Assembly: GCF_002895525.1 (NCBI RefSeq)
Contig: NZ_AZRL01000016.1
Location: 124,001 to 188,000, forward strand
Reading direction: 5' to 3'
Source of the DNA: Petrotoga olearia DSM 13574
GTDB taxonomy: Bacteria > Thermotogota > Thermotogae > Petrotogales > Petrotogaceae
DNA: 64,000 nucleotides
This document shows positions 18,492 through 27,875 of this stretch, one piece after another. A program made the position numbers and the translations under genes. Under the pieces are notes generated by a model. It was not told the origin of the DNA. It saw nothing but the letters and a program-made list of their open reading frames with translations, and searched no databases. The number at the start of each line of letters is the position of its first letter. The stretch's first letter is position 1.

Positions 18492-19484
18492 TTAGCTTTC
18501 TATCCAAGGCATCATCGCTCTCAATTTCTCCCCGACTTGTTCTAAAAGAGAATTGTTGTCTTTTTCAGTTAAAGCGTTGAAAACAGGTCTATTAGCTTTG
18601 TTTTCTAAGATCCAGTCCTTTGCAAAATTACCATTTTGTATGTTTGCAAGTACCTCTTTCATGGTTTCTTTAACCTTATTATCGATAATTTTTGGCCCAA
18701 CGGTAAGATCCCCGTATTGTGCGGTGTCACTTATGGAGTATCTCATCTTTTTTAGTCCGCCTTCATACAAGAGATCAACGATTAATTTCAGTTCGTTCAA
18801 GCATTCAAAATAGGCTATTTCTGGTTGATATCCCGCCTCAACAAGTGTTTCAAAACCTGCCTTGATAAGTGATGTAGTTCCACCACATAAGACTGCTTGT
18901 TCTCCAAATAGGTCCGTTTCTGTTTCCTCTCTGAAAGTTGTTTTGATAACACCTGCTCGTGTACAACCTATTCCTTTGGCGTATGACAAGCCCAATTCTT
19001 TTGCTTTCCCTGAAAAATCTTGATGAACAGCTAACAATCCTGGAACTCCTTTGCCTTCCAAATACATTCTTCTAACTAAATGGCCAGGGCTTTTAGGTGC
19101 AACCATAAATACGTCTACGTTTTTTGGAGGAACAATTTGTCCAAAATGGATATTAAAGCCATGAGAAAATCCAAGTGCATTGCCTTCTTCTAAGTTAGGT
19201 TCTATGTCTTTTTTGTACACCTCGCTTTGAACTTCATCAGGGATCAAAACTTGAATAATATCTCCTTTTTTAACGGCTTCGGATGTTTCGTATACTTCAA
19301 AACCATCTTTTTGGGCAGTTTCTTTACTTTTACTATCTTTCTTCAAACCTATAATTACTTTTAACCCGCTATCTTTAAGATTTTGTGCCTGAGCGTGACC
19401 CTGACTTCCATAACCTAAAACAGCAATAGTTTTATCTTTCAATAAACCTAAGTCTGCATCTTTTTCATAAAATGTTTCCACCAT
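18492..19484 (-). CDS. ilvC: Ketol-acid reductoisomerase
   Basis: Converts acetolactate or acetohydroxybutyrate to the dihydroxy acids using NAD(P)H and Mg. It is a class I enzyme (330 residues) with [20 protein letters not shown] at the Rossmann fold, metal-binding [12 protein letters not shown] and the C-terminal [17 protein letters not shown]. The ATG at 19484 is chosen over a GTG at 19493 because AAGGAGTG overlaps the GTG and is properly spaced for the ATG; the protein then starts [12 protein letters not shown] as expected. Confidence 0.94.
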   Translation of the reverse strand: MVETFYEKDADLGLLKDKTIAVLGYGSQGHAQAQNLKDSGLKVIIGLKKDSKSKETAQKDGFEVYETSEAVKKGDIIQVLIPDEVQSEVYKKDIEPNLEEGNALGFSHGFNIHFGQIVPPKNVDVFMVAPKSPGHLVRRMYLEGKGVPGLLAVHQDFSGKAKELGLSYAKGIGCTRAGVIKTTFREETETDLFGEQAVLCGGTTSLIKAGFETLVEAGYQPEIAYFECLNELKLIVDLLYEGGLKKMRYSISDTAQYGDLTVGPKIIDNKVKETMKEVLANIQNGNFAKDWILENKANRPVFNALTEKDNNSLLEQVGEKLRAMMPWIES

Positions 19485-19513
19485 GACAATCACTCCTTAA
19501 TTTTTGATTTTTA

Positions 19514-20011
19514 TTAATTTGTCAAAACATTGTTGTTCATTTCTCTGTCCATAGCTACAAGACCTGTTCTCACGACTTCTTTAATACCAAAATCTCTCAT
19601 TATTTCAATAAAGGCATTTATTTTATTTTCATCTCCAGTGATTTCTATTGTTATTGTATCAAGGGAAAAATCGACAACTTTACCTCTAAAAACGTCTACA
19701 ACCTGAATAACTTGACCCCTTTGATTTTTTCCACAATTTACCTTGACTATTGCCATATCCCTCTCTATCATATTGCTTTGATTCAATTCGGTGATTTTTA
19801 TAACATCTATAAGTTTGTAAAGCTGTTTTTTCACTTGTTCTAATGTATCTGTGTTTCCTTCGACAACTATCGTCATCCGCGAATACTCTGGTAATTCCGT
19901 CTCACCCACATTTAAACTCAGTATGTTAAAATTTCTCCTACTGAATAGACCAGATATTCTTGCCAAAACAGCAGGTTGATTATTCACAGTTACTGACAAG
20001 ATGTGCCTCAT
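19514..20011 (-). CDS. ilvN: Acetolactate synthase, small (regulatory) subunit
   Basis: 165-residue regulatory subunit with an N-terminal ACT domain (HILSVTVNNQPAVLARISGL, then NILSLNVGETE) and the ALS small-subunit C-terminal domain (EITGDENKINAFIEIMRDFG, EVVRTGLVAMDR). It binds valine in characterised relatives and activates the catalytic subunit. Its start overlaps the end of ilvB by four bases, indicating coupled synthesis. Confidence 0.93.
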   Translation of the reverse strand: MRHILSVTVNNQPAVLARISGLFSRRNFNILSLNVGETELPEYSRMTIVVEGNTDTLEQVKKQLYKLIDVIKITELNQSNMIERDMAIVKVNCGKNQRGQVIQVVDVFRGKVVDFSLDTITIEITGDENKINAFIEIMRDFGIKEVVRTGLVAMDREMNNNVLTN

Positions 20012-21717
20012 GCGACCTCCCCCTGTTTTTCTTTCTCTCTTTTGGTCTTTTTTAGATCCATCATCTCTTTAATTGATGCCCCTTCTGGAACCATTGGGAA
20101 TACGTTCTCATCTTGAGGAATAATGACGTCCATTAAAACTGGCCCATTGTAATTCAAAGCTTCTTTTAAAGCTATCTCTACATCATTTGTTTGTTCGATT
20201 CTTAACGATTTTATTCCATAGGCCTCACCTAATTTAACGAAATCAGGATTATCAAGAATCGTAGCTGAATATCTTTCATCAAAAAATAACTTTTGCCACT
20301 GTCTTACCATCCCTAAGGTTCCGTTGTTCAAAATGATTATCTTTACGGGGAGTTTGTTAGAACTTATTGTAGCCAACTCCTGTAGATTCATTTGGAAACT
20401 ACCGTCACCAGATATGTTGATAACAGTTTTATGGGGGTTCCCTACCTGAGCACCTACACTGGCTGGTAAACCATATCCCATAGTTCCAAGGCCCCCAGAG
20501 GTTATGAATGACCTTGGCTTTGAAAAATGAATGTATTGTGCTGCCCACATTTGATTTTGACCAACTTCTGTTACTATAACAGTATTTTCATCACACAATT
20601 CATCCAATTTTTCAATCAAGTATTGTGGCTTAATACTGTTATCATCAAATTCGTAGTTAAGTGGATATTGCTTTTTCCATTCTTTTATTTGTTCGAGCCA
20701 TTCTTCCCTTTCGACTGTTTTTATCAATGGAATTAATTTATCTAAAACGTTTTTTACGTTACCAACAATTGGAATATGAACTTTTACATTTTTATTGATT
20801 TCAGCAGGATCAATATCAATATGAATGACCTTTGCGTGTGGAGCAAATGTTTCCAATTTCCCTGTTACCCTGTCATCAAAGCGTACTCCAACTCCTATTA
20901 TCAAATCTGCCTCAGATATAGCGTAGTTAGCATACATCGTACCGTGCATTCCTAACATTTTCAGAGAAAGTTCATGATCTTCTGGAAAAGAACCAAGCCC
21001 CATCAGAGATGTGACTACTGGTATCCTTCCCCTTATTGCCATATTAGTCAGTTGTTCTGAGGCGTTAGAATTTATAACGCCTCCACCAGCAAAGATAACT
21101 GGCCTTTGCGAAGTATTAATAGCCTCGGCTGCCATTTTTATTTGCATGTAGTTTCCTTCGTAAGTTGGTTGGTACCCAGGAAGATTAACGTTTTTAGGAT
21201 AAATGAAATCAGCGTGAGATTTAAGAACATCCACCGGTAAATCAACCAGAACGGGACCTGGTCTACCGGTTCTGGCTATGTAAAAAGCTTCTTTTATAGT
21301 TTTAGCTAAATCCTTTACATTAGTTACCATGTAATTGTGCTTAGTTATAGGCAAGGTTATTCCTCGTATGTCTATTTCTTGGAATGAATCAGTACCTATA
21401 AGACTTGTCGGAGCTTGACCTGTAAAAGCTACAACTGGTACGGAATCCATGTACGCAGTGGCTAGTCCTGTAACTAGGTTTGTAGCTCCAGGTCCAGAAG
21501 TGGCTATACACACTCCAACCTTTCCCGTACTCCTTGCATAACCATCTGCAGCATGGGCAGCACCTTGTTCATGACGAACTAATATATGTCTTATAGGTGC
21601 GTCATAAAGTTCATCATAAAGTGGGATAACCTTCCCTCCTGGATATCCAAATACAACCTCAACCTTTTCCCTCAAAAGAGATTCAACAAATATTCTTGCC
21701 CCGGAATGGATCGGCAT
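20008..21717 (-). CDS. ilvB: Acetolactate synthase, large (catalytic) subunit
   Basis: Thiamine-diphosphate enzyme that makes acetolactate from two pyruvates or acetohydroxybutyrate from pyruvate and 2-oxobutyrate. 569 residues. It shows VFGYPGGKVIPLYDEL near the N-terminus, the catalytic glutamate in RHEQGAAHAADGYARSTG, and the ThDP/Mg motif GDGSFQMNLQELATIS followed by NNGTLGMVRQWQ. It lies 20 bases after ilvD. Confidence 0.94.
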   Translation of the reverse strand: MPIHSGARIFVESLLREKVEVVFGYPGGKVIPLYDELYDAPIRHILVRHEQGAAHAADGYARSTGKVGVCIATSGPGATNLVTGLATAYMDSVPVVAFTGQAPTSLIGTDSFQEIDIRGITLPITKHNYMVTNVKDLAKTIKEAFYIARTGRPGPVLVDLPVDVLKSHADFIYPKNVNLPGYQPTYEGNYMQIKMAAEAINTSQRPVIFAGGGVINSNASEQLTNMAIRGRIPVVTSLMGLGSFPEDHELSLKMLGMHGTMYANYAISEADLIIGVGVRFDDRVTGKLETFAPHAKVIHIDIDPAEINKNVKVHIPIVGNVKNVLDKLIPLIKTVEREEWLEQIKEWKKQYPLNYEFDDNSIKPQYLIEKLDELCDENTVIVTEVGQNQMWAAQYIHFSKPRSFITSGGLGTMGYGLPASVGAQVGNPHKTVINISGDGSFQMNLQELATISSNKLPVKIIILNNGTLGMVRQWQKLFFDERYSATILDNPDFVKLGEAYGIKSLRIEQTNDVEIALKEALNYNGPVLMDVIIPQDENVFPMVPEGASIKEMMDLKKTKREKEKQGEVA

Positions 21718-21737
21718 AAAATCACCTCTCTAATTTT

Positions 21738-23408
21738 TTATTCACAAAAAGCTCCTTTATCAGCTGATTGTACATATCTGCTGTATCTGTCTAAATACCC
21801 ACCTGTTTTTGGAAGTATGGGTTTAAAAGTATTTAATCTTGTCCGTAGTTCTTCTTCTGATATTTTTAAATTTAGGGTCTTTTCTGGGATATTTATTGAC
21901 ACTACATCCCCATCCTTTACAACCCCTATTGGTCCTCCTGCTGCAGCTTCAGGAGATACATGGCCTATGGCAGATCCACGTGTAGCTCCCGAAAATCTAC
22001 CATCTGTGATCAACGCAACTTTTTTATCCAATCCCATACCGGCTAAAGCGGAAGTAGGTGCCAACATCTCTCTCATACCCGGTCCTCCTTTGGGGCCTTC
22101 GTATAGGATCACCACTACATCTCCTTCTTTAATTTCTCCTGCATAAATAGCTTTGATGGCTTTTTCTTCTTTGTTAAAAACCTTTGCTGGCCCTTCATGT
22201 ACCAACATCTCATCAGATACGGCTATCTGCTTGACAATTGCCCCGTTGGGAGCTATATTACCTTTTAAAACAGCTAAACCTCCATCTTTATGGTACGGTT
22301 GATCTATCGGCATTATTACTTCATGGTCCACATAACTAACATTTTTAAGGTTTTCACCTAAGGTTTTCCCAGTTACGGTCAAACAATCTAGATGGAGCAA
22401 ATTTTTTTTGGACAGTTCTTTAAGTACAGCAGGAATACCACCAGCGTAATGTAAATCTTCTATATGATGAATGCCTGCAGGAGATAAACTACATAGATGA
22501 GGTGTTTTTGAACTAATTTTATTAATAATATCTATGTCAAAATCGATCCCTGCTTCATGAACTATTGCGGGCAAATGTAAAGCCGTGTTCGTAGAACAAC
22601 CTAAAGCCATGTCTAAAGTAAGGGCGTTTTCTACTGTTTTTTCGTTGAATATATCCAAGGGTTTGATATCATTTTCCACTAAATCCATTATCTTTTCTCC
22701 TGTTTTTGTTGCTAAAGCTCTCCTGCTAGAAAAAACTGCCGGAATCGTCCCATTTCCCGGCAGCGCAAGTCCTAAAACCTCTGTTAGGCAGTTCATTGAA
22801 TTGGCAGTAAACATCCCAGCACAAGACCCATACCCAGGGCAGGCAGCCATTTCCATTTCATTTAACTCTTCATCAGAAATCTTATTGGAAACTCTTGCAC
22901 CAACGGCTTCAAACATATCGTGTAAATCGATTTTTCTTCCCTTGAAATTTCCTGCGAGCATTGGACCTCCACTTACAACAATCGCAGGAATATTTAACCT
23001 TAAGGCAGCCATTAACATCCCTGGAACGATCTTATCGCAGTTGGGAATAAGAACTAATCCATCGAATTTATACGCCCTTGCTACAGATTCTATAGAATCA
23101 GCAATTAATTCTCTACTTGGTAATGAATAGTTCATACCGCTGTGTCCCATCGCGATACCATCACAGATTCCTATCGTTGAAAAGGCTAAAGGTAAACCTC
23201 CAGCTGCATATACGCCATTTTTTACACTTTCACATATTTCATTCAAATGTTTATGTCCGGGTATTATATCGTTCGCAGAATTAGCTATCCCAATTATAGG
23301 TTTATCGATCTCTTCTTTTGTCAACCCTAAAGCATAAAGTAAAGAACGATGTGGGGCTTTTGATACTCCTTTTTTAATTTCGTCACTTCTTAGCTTATTA
23401 TCTTCCAT
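21738..23408 (-). CDS. ilvD: Dihydroxy-acid dehydratase
   Basis: Iron-sulfur dehydratase that makes the 2-oxo acids of valine and isoleucine. It has the family start [20 protein letters not shown], cluster cysteines in [10 protein letters not shown] and [19 protein letters not shown], and the C-terminal [21 protein letters not shown] place the start at ATG 23408 because GGAAGGA lies just before it; an in-frame ATG at 23426 lacks a ribosome site. It follows pheA by 54 bases with no terminator between. Confidence 0.94.
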   Translation of the reverse strand: MEDNKLRSDEIKKGVSKAPHRSLLYALGLTKEEIDKPIIGIANSANDIIPGHKHLNEICESVKNGVYAAGGLPLAFSTIGICDGIAMGHSGMNYSLPSRELIADSIESVARAYKFDGLVLIPNCDKIVPGMLMAALRLNIPAIVVSGGPMLAGNFKGRKIDLHDMFEAVGARVSNKISDEELNEMEMAACPGYGSCAGMFTANSMNCLTEVLGLALPGNGTIPAVFSSRRALATKTGEKIMDLVENDIKPLDIFNEKTVENALTLDMALGCSTNTALHLPAIVHEAGIDFDIDIINKISSKTPHLCSLSPAGIHHIEDLHYAGGIPAVLKELSKKNLLHLDCLTVTGKTLGENLKNVSYVDHEVIMPIDQPYHKDGGLAVLKGNIAPNGAIVKQIAVSDEMLVHEGPAKVFNKEEKAIKAIYAGEIKEGDVVVILYEGPKGGPGMREMLAPTSALAGMGLDKKVALITDGRFSGATRGSAIGHVSPEAAAGGPIGVVKDGDVVSINIPEKTLNLKISEEELRTRLNTFKPILPKTGGYLDRYSRYVQSADKGAFCE

Positions 23409-23462
23409 ATAATCCTTCCTTTCCATTATGTTTAAAAGTGTTGATAATATCCCCGGTAGAAT

Positions 23463-24323
23463 TCATTCCCGTTCCTTCCATTTTGGATAACTTCCAAGAA
23501 TTTTAAAGAAAGAACTCATTTTTTCTAATTTAACCAATGCTTCTCTTACATCTTTATCTTCTTTAAAACCTTCAAAATCTATATAAAAAGAGTATTCACC
23601 TAATTGCTTTTTAGTTGGACGCGACTCTATCCTTGTCAGATTTATGTCCTTTTCTTTGAAAGCTTTTAACATGTTGTATAGAACACCAGGTTCATTGTGC
23701 TTTGGAGAACATATTATCGAGGTTTTGTAATTTTTTGCTGTACCTTCAATCTTTGTAAACCTTTCGGAATTTGCAATTATGAAAAAACGAGTTGAGTTGT
23801 TTTTTGAGTCTTGAATATCTCTAGCTAAAACCTTTAAATTATAAATATTGATAATATTTTCCGAACCTATAGCTGCACTCTCTGGTACATCTTTAATCAT
23901 TTCGCAAGCATTTGCTGTACTCGCGGTGAATATAATATCTGGATTATTCAATCTATTTTTTATAAACTTACTGCATTGTCCAATAGCTTGTTGATGAGAA
24001 AAAAGTTTTTTAACTTCTGCTAGGTCTAAACTTCCATAAGATACAAGAAAATGATTAATCGGGACAACACATTCACCCACTACATGAATATCAGATTTCT
24101 CGAATAAAAGATCCATCGTAATATTTACTGAACCTTCTACAGAATTTTCAATAGGTACAACTCCAAAATCTACTTCTTTATTTTGAACCATTTCAAATAC
24201 GTCTGAAATAGATTGTAGTGGGATCAAAAAAACATTTTCACCAAAATATTTCATTACGGCGATTTCACTGAAAGTACCTTTGGGCCCTAAATAACCACAT
24301 TTGAGAGTCTGATTTTTTTTCAA
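23463..24323 (-). CDS. pheA: Prephenate dehydratase
   Basis: Converts prephenate to phenylpyruvate for phenylalanine. The 286-residue monofunctional form has a dehydratase domain (GYLGPKGTFSEIAVMKYFGE at the start, GVVPIENSVEGSVNITMDLL, NSTRFFIIA) and a C-terminal ACT domain with the phenylalanine-binding ESRPTKKQLGEYSFYIDFEG. No chorismate mutase is fused. It appears to be the first gene of the branched-chain operon, an unusual pairing, and its own promoter lies about 115 bases upstream. Confidence 0.92.
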   Translation of the reverse strand: MKKNQTLKCGYLGPKGTFSEIAVMKYFGENVFLIPLQSISDVFEMVQNKEVDFGVVPIENSVEGSVNITMDLLFEKSDIHVVGECVVPINHFLVSYGSLDLAEVKKLFSHQQAIGQCSKFIKNRLNNPDIIFTASTANACEMIKDVPESAAIGSENIINIYNLKVLARDIQDSKNNSTRFFIIANSERFTKIEGTAKNYKTSIICSPKHNEPGVLYNMLKAFKEKDINLTRIESRPTKKQLGEYSFYIDFEGFKEDKDVREALVKLEKMSSFFKILGSYPKWKERE

Positions 24324-24377
24324 GACATCTAACTCCTTGAACTCAAAAATATTACGAAAATATTTTCAGGATTGTTA

Positions 24378-24402
24378 GAAAATGAAAAAAATTTCATTTT
24401 TC
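24378..24402 (-). promoter_or_regulatory. Inverted repeat in the pheA leader
   Basis: An AT-rich inverted repeat (arms GAAAATGAAA and TTTCATTTTTC-like) lies between the promoter and the pheA start, followed nearer the gene by a second repeat CGAAAATATTTTC (24356-24368). They could form weak leader hairpins or bind a regulator. No leader peptide, T-box or riboswitch is recognised. Confidence 0.3.
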
Positions 24403-24445
24403 CTAATTATTGGTAACTATTTAAGATTAGAGTAAATTATTAGCG

Positions 24446-24474
24446 ATTATACACTAAAATCTTCGTTTTTGCAA
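24446..24474 (-). promoter_or_regulatory. Promoter of the pheA-ilv-leu-cimA operon
   Basis: On the minus strand TTGCAA (24469-24474) and TATAAT (24446-24451) are 17 bases apart. This is the best promoter on that strand anywhere in the 24324-24640 gap, and the leader it implies is about 115 bases. Confidence 0.65.
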
Positions 24475-24675
24475 GATTTGAAAAAAATTTCATTAAAAGT
24501 CCTTTTAATTCCTTCTTTTATGGGTTTTAGAAAAAGGAGATTAAAACTGTCATGTTTAATTTTAATCTAAAATTTACCTAACGCAAATAGAAAATTTACT
24601 TTTTGCTTTCTAAAAAAAATGTACAGGAGGAAATGAAAGGTGGTAGAGATGGTACAATTTAAGAGGAGGGATATT

Positions 24676-24840
24676 ATGGCTTTATTACAAGTAAATTTTA
24701 TGTCAAAGTCTTTAATGAGAAAAGTGCCAATTATGGTGGTTTTACCGGTTGATAAATTAAATTTTTCAATTATGTTTGAAAACACAGACAATCGCAATAG
24801 TTATTTTAAAACACTATATCTTCTTCTAAAGTGTAGTTAA
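24676..24840 (+). pseudogene. Truncated esterase (tributyrin-esterase-like N-terminus only)
   Basis: A good ribosome site (AAGAGGAGGG) leads into MALLQVNFMSKSLMRKVPIM, then VVLPVDK and, 20 residues on, YFKTLYLLL before a stop. This order matches the start of the small secreted-type 'putative esterase' family, in which the last motif normally continues as TLYLLHG, the oxyanion region ahead of the catalytic serine. Here the protein ends at 54 residues, so the catalytic serine, aspartate and histidine are all missing. The following bases lead straight into the next gene. It is probably the remnant of a deleted gene. Confidence 0.55.
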
Positions 24841-24889
24841 GTTGAAGGAAATAACTTTTGTATTGAGAATTAATTGGAAGGTGTATAAA

Positions 24890-26275
24890 ATGAAAGTGTT
24901 GGGAATAGATTTTGGGACGACTTCTTACAGTGCATGCTTATACGATAGCAAAAGCAAAGAAATTGCCTTCGCCAATAAACAAAATACAAGTTTAATTTTC
25001 GATGGTTTAAAAAGTGAATTTGACATAAAAAAATTAGAAAGTGATTTTGATTCTTTTATACAGTATTTAACTAAAATTTTTGATTTAAAAGGAACCGAAG
25101 CTATTTCAGTTACTGGAAACATGCATAGCTTTTTTCTTGTAAAAGAAAACATTCCAACAACAAATATAATTACTTGGCAAGATCAAAGAGCTTTAGAAAA
25201 AAATGGAAATGGAATATCTTATGTAGATTATATTAATAAAAATTATAAATCGCTATTTTCTAAATTTCAATATTTACTAAGCCCAGGGTATGCTGTTACG
25301 ACCTTACTTCCTTTACAAAAACTTATAAACACTGCTGGGTGTTCTCTTCGTTTTGCTCCAGATTTCATCGTAAAAAAGCTCATTGGGGATACTCCATACG
25401 ATTCAATACCTATAGATCCTTCTATAGCGCATAGCAGTGGATTTTATGCATTAGAAAACAAAGATTGGAATTGGGAATTAATTAATGCGTTGGGATACAC
25501 TGAAATTCACCTTCCTAAAATGGCAAAACCCGGAACTTTTATAGGAGATGTTGGAAAACACATCCCTCGATTAACTGGTACCCCGATCTTTTTAGGAATG
25601 GGTGACAATCAAGCATCAGTTTTAGGAGCAATTTTTGAAAAGAAACTTGAAACTTCTTACAACAAAACGAATTCGATGGTTATAAGCATAGGAACAAGTG
25701 GACAAATATCTGCTGTAGTTAAGGAAATTAAGAAGATTTCAAAATACCTAGATTATCGACCGTTTTTAAATAATTATTATTTATTAGTTGGGGCTAGTTT
25801 ATCTGCTGGTAAGACTATTGAAGCCATCAAAGCTTTTATAAAAAACTTTATAAACTTGGCTTGTAAGAAAAATGTTGAAGACGATCAAGTTTACGAATTC
25901 ATCAAGAATTCAATATTACCAGTTTCTCCTCTAAAATTTCGCACTACATTAAACGGTACACGTTATAATCCTCAATTGAGAGGGGCCATTGATAACATAA
26001 GTTTAAACAACTTTACAATTCAGAATCTAGTGACAGCAACTGCATATGGAATAGTTGAAGAACTCTACAAATATTATAGAGAAATGGATATCGATTATGA
26101 AGATATTATAGGGGTGGGAAATGGATTACAGAAAAACAAATATTTTATAAACATCATAAAAAAAGTCTTTAATAAAAATTTTTACCTAAGTAAACTGGAA
26201 GAAACTACAAGTTTTGGTGCTGCTGTGTGCGCAATGGAAGGAAAATTGAAAGGGGAGGTTGACTTTCAAGGATGA
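24890..26275 (+). CDS. FGGY-family carbohydrate kinase, sedoheptulokinase-like
   Basis: 461-residue sugar kinase. The first ATPase lobe starts VLGIDFGTTSYSACLYD, and the second has the phosphate motif VISIGTSGQISAV and AYGIVEELYKYY. The segments VTGNMHSF, NIITWQDQRAL, LSPGYAVTTLLPL and FLGMGDNQASVLGAI resemble sedoheptulokinase (SHPK) more than xylulose or glycerol kinase, although the substrate is not certain. The start is ATG 24890, preceded by GGAAGGTG, rather than a TTG at 24842. It heads a sugar island, and its stop overlaps the ATG of a broken gene (ATGA). Confidence 0.8.
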   Translation: MKVLGIDFGTTSYSACLYDSKSKEIAFANKQNTSLIFDGLKSEFDIKKLESDFDSFIQYLTKIFDLKGTEAISVTGNMHSFFLVKENIPTTNIITWQDQRALEKNGNGISYVDYINKNYKSLFSKFQYLLSPGYAVTTLLPLQKLINTAGCSLRFAPDFIVKKLIGDTPYDSIPIDPSIAHSSGFYALENKDWNWELINALGYTEIHLPKMAKPGTFIGDVGKHIPRLTGTPIFLGMGDNQASVLGAIFEKKLETSYNKTNSMVISIGTSGQISAVVKEIKKISKYLDYRPFLNNYYLLVGASLSAGKTIEAIKAFIKNFINLACKKNVEDDQVYEFIKNSILPVSPLKFRTTLNGTRYNPQLRGAIDNISLNNFTIQNLVTATAYGIVEELYKYYREMDIDYEDIIGVGNGLQKNKYFINIIKKVFNKNFYLSKLEETTSFGAAVCAMEGKLKGEVDFQG

Positions 26276-26343
26276 ATAAAAAAGAAATCCAAGAACAACT
26301 AAAGAAACCCTTGATAGTTAAAGAAACAAGTTGCAATTACTAA
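26272..26343 (+). pseudogene. 23-codon stump of a truncated gene
   Basis: An ATG overlapping the kinase stop (ATGA) opens a frame of 23 codons, beginning MNKKEIQEQLKKPLIVKETS, before a TAA. AGGGGAGG lies 13 bases upstream. The overlap implies that a full gene was once translationally coupled to the kinase; what follows at 26344 is unrelated insertion-sequence debris. The fragment is too short to assign a family. It might also be a genuine small ORF, but the context favours truncation. Confidence 0.4.
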
Positions 26344-26370
26344 ACAAACAGTGATTCTTCCCACTGATTT

Positions 26371-26682
26371 TTAAATCTCTCCATTATTTTCAAGAAAAAG
26401 AACTTTCTGTCTCAGCATCTTAAATTTGTTTCTTCCATACAGTATCCAATTAATAACTTTCAGTTTATTCACAGAACCCTCTGCTAATCTTTCAATGTAT
26501 AAAGTTTCTAACTGCTTGTATAACCCTTTTAAACCGTTCATAAATTTATCTATCTTTTGAAATAAGTGGTTCTGCTTCTTTGAACAGTATCGTATGCACT
26601 GTAATATTTTTTGTGAATTCTTTCCTCTAAAGTTAAAGTTATTACAAGATGAATTTGTAATCGCCGAACTAATAAAAATCAA
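26371..26682 (-). mobile_element. Remnant of an ISL3-family transposase (C-terminal part)
   Basis: The minus-strand frame has FMNGLKGLYKQLETLYI, then RLAEGSVNKLKVINWILYGR and FKMLRQKVLF. This fits the C-terminus of ISL3-type transposases, where the pattern is 'EG-VNKLK-IKR--YGR--F-LLR-RVL'. The N-terminal half, with most of the catalytic residues, is missing and the first 15-20 residues look out of frame. A short inverted repeat, CAGTG and CACTG at about 26349-26365, lies just beyond its end. The 26344-27010 gap has no intact gene; apart from this remnant it is AT-rich sequence with no recognisable element. Confidence 0.6.
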
Positions 26683-27010
26683 GGAACATCTAAATATGTA
26701 TTTCTCAAAGCATTATTTGAAAACTCTTGGTTCTACTAAACTGTGTGAGTATTTCAATTTAAATTCAGTATTTTTTCATATAGTAGTTGTAGTAAACGAA
26801 ATCGAAATACAATAAATACAATTGAGAAGAGTTACCATATAATGAGCTTTGCTTGAACGACAAATAATAAAAACATGGTATCAAATAAATTATATATAGA
26901 AAGAAGGTAAACCTTTAATATTGAATGTATAAAATGTATAAAGGGTAGTTAAAGTACGTGTTTTAGAGATTCTAAATACAATAAAAATTATAAAGAGGAG
27001 ATGTGTTAAA

Positions 27011-27862
27011 ATGCTAAAAAGAGCGGTAATCTTTGAGCCTAATAAAATTGTGGTAAAAGAATATTCATTAGATCGTGAGCCAAAAAACGGCGAAAGTCTT
27101 TTAAAAATCTTATATTGTGGAATCTGTGGCTCCGATGTTCATGTTTTCAAAGGAAAACATCCTTTTGTTGAATTTCCAGTTTCAACTGGTCATGAAGTTA
27201 TTGGAGTTGTTGAAAAATCCGATCTATTCAAAAAAGGTCAATATCTTGCTATTAGGCCTTCCGTTTGGGATAATGAATGTTACTATTGTAAACATGGAAT
27301 GCCTCATATATACGAGCCCTTAAAGGTTAGAGGATTTCAAGAAGCTGGAAAAAAGGTTGCAGTAGTTGGCTTGGGAACAATTGGCATTCTTACGGCTGCC
27401 GTTTCTAAAGTTTATGGTGCAAAAGAGGTAATCGGGTTTGACGTTAATTCTTGGAAGGTGCAAAAAGCAAAAGAATTTAACTTCGTTTCAAATGCATTGT
27501 CCCCTCAAGAAAATAATAGTTATATGGATTTTGATGTTGTTTTTGAAGCTGTAGGGATACAATCTTCAATCGATACTGCTTTCAACTTAGTTAGAAAACG
27601 TGGTACAATTATCATAATAGGTGTTTTTGCAGGCCCCGGTACTGTTCCTCTTCATTTAATTCAAGATAGAGAGTATATCATAATGGGAGCCCTAATGTAT
27701 ACTGATGATGATTTTTCAGAATCAGTAAACTTAATTTCACAAAAGAGAATTAATACTCAAGCATTAATATCAAAAATTTTCGATGGAACAGATCACGTAC
27801 CTGATGCATTTCAGTTTGCTTCTAGTGAAACAAATTCATTTAAAACTTTGATTAAATTATAA
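27011..27862 (+). pseudogene. Zinc-type alcohol/polyol dehydrogenase with an internal deletion
   Basis: Medium-chain dehydrogenase (MDR) of only 283 residues against about 340 for the family. The catalytic domain begins well (GICGSDVHVF, TGHEVIGVVE), but the structural-zinc loop reads DNECYYCKHGMPHIYE and keeps only two of four cysteines. The text then jumps from LKVRGFQEAG to the NAD fold at KKVAVVGLGTIGILTAA. About 55-60 residues, including the third catalytic zinc ligand, are gone without loss of frame. It has a good ribosome site (AGAGGAGATG) and a close partner gene downstream, so it may still be translated, but activity is doubtful. Confidence 0.65.
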
Positions 27863-27875
27863 AGAAGGTGGGCTT

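Noticed and set aside
21586-22146. Open frame opposite ilvB and ilvD
   Set aside because: It spans the junction of two conserved genes on the opposite strand and has no recognisable protein features.
22585-23130. Long open frame opposite ilvD
   Set aside because: It has no family resemblance and no ribosome site, and it mirrors a fully conserved enzyme on the other strand, so it is a shadow frame.
26594-26815. 73-codon plus-strand ORF over the transposase remnant
   Set aside because: It overlaps the better-supported minus-strand transposase fragment and has no ribosome site or recognisable motif.
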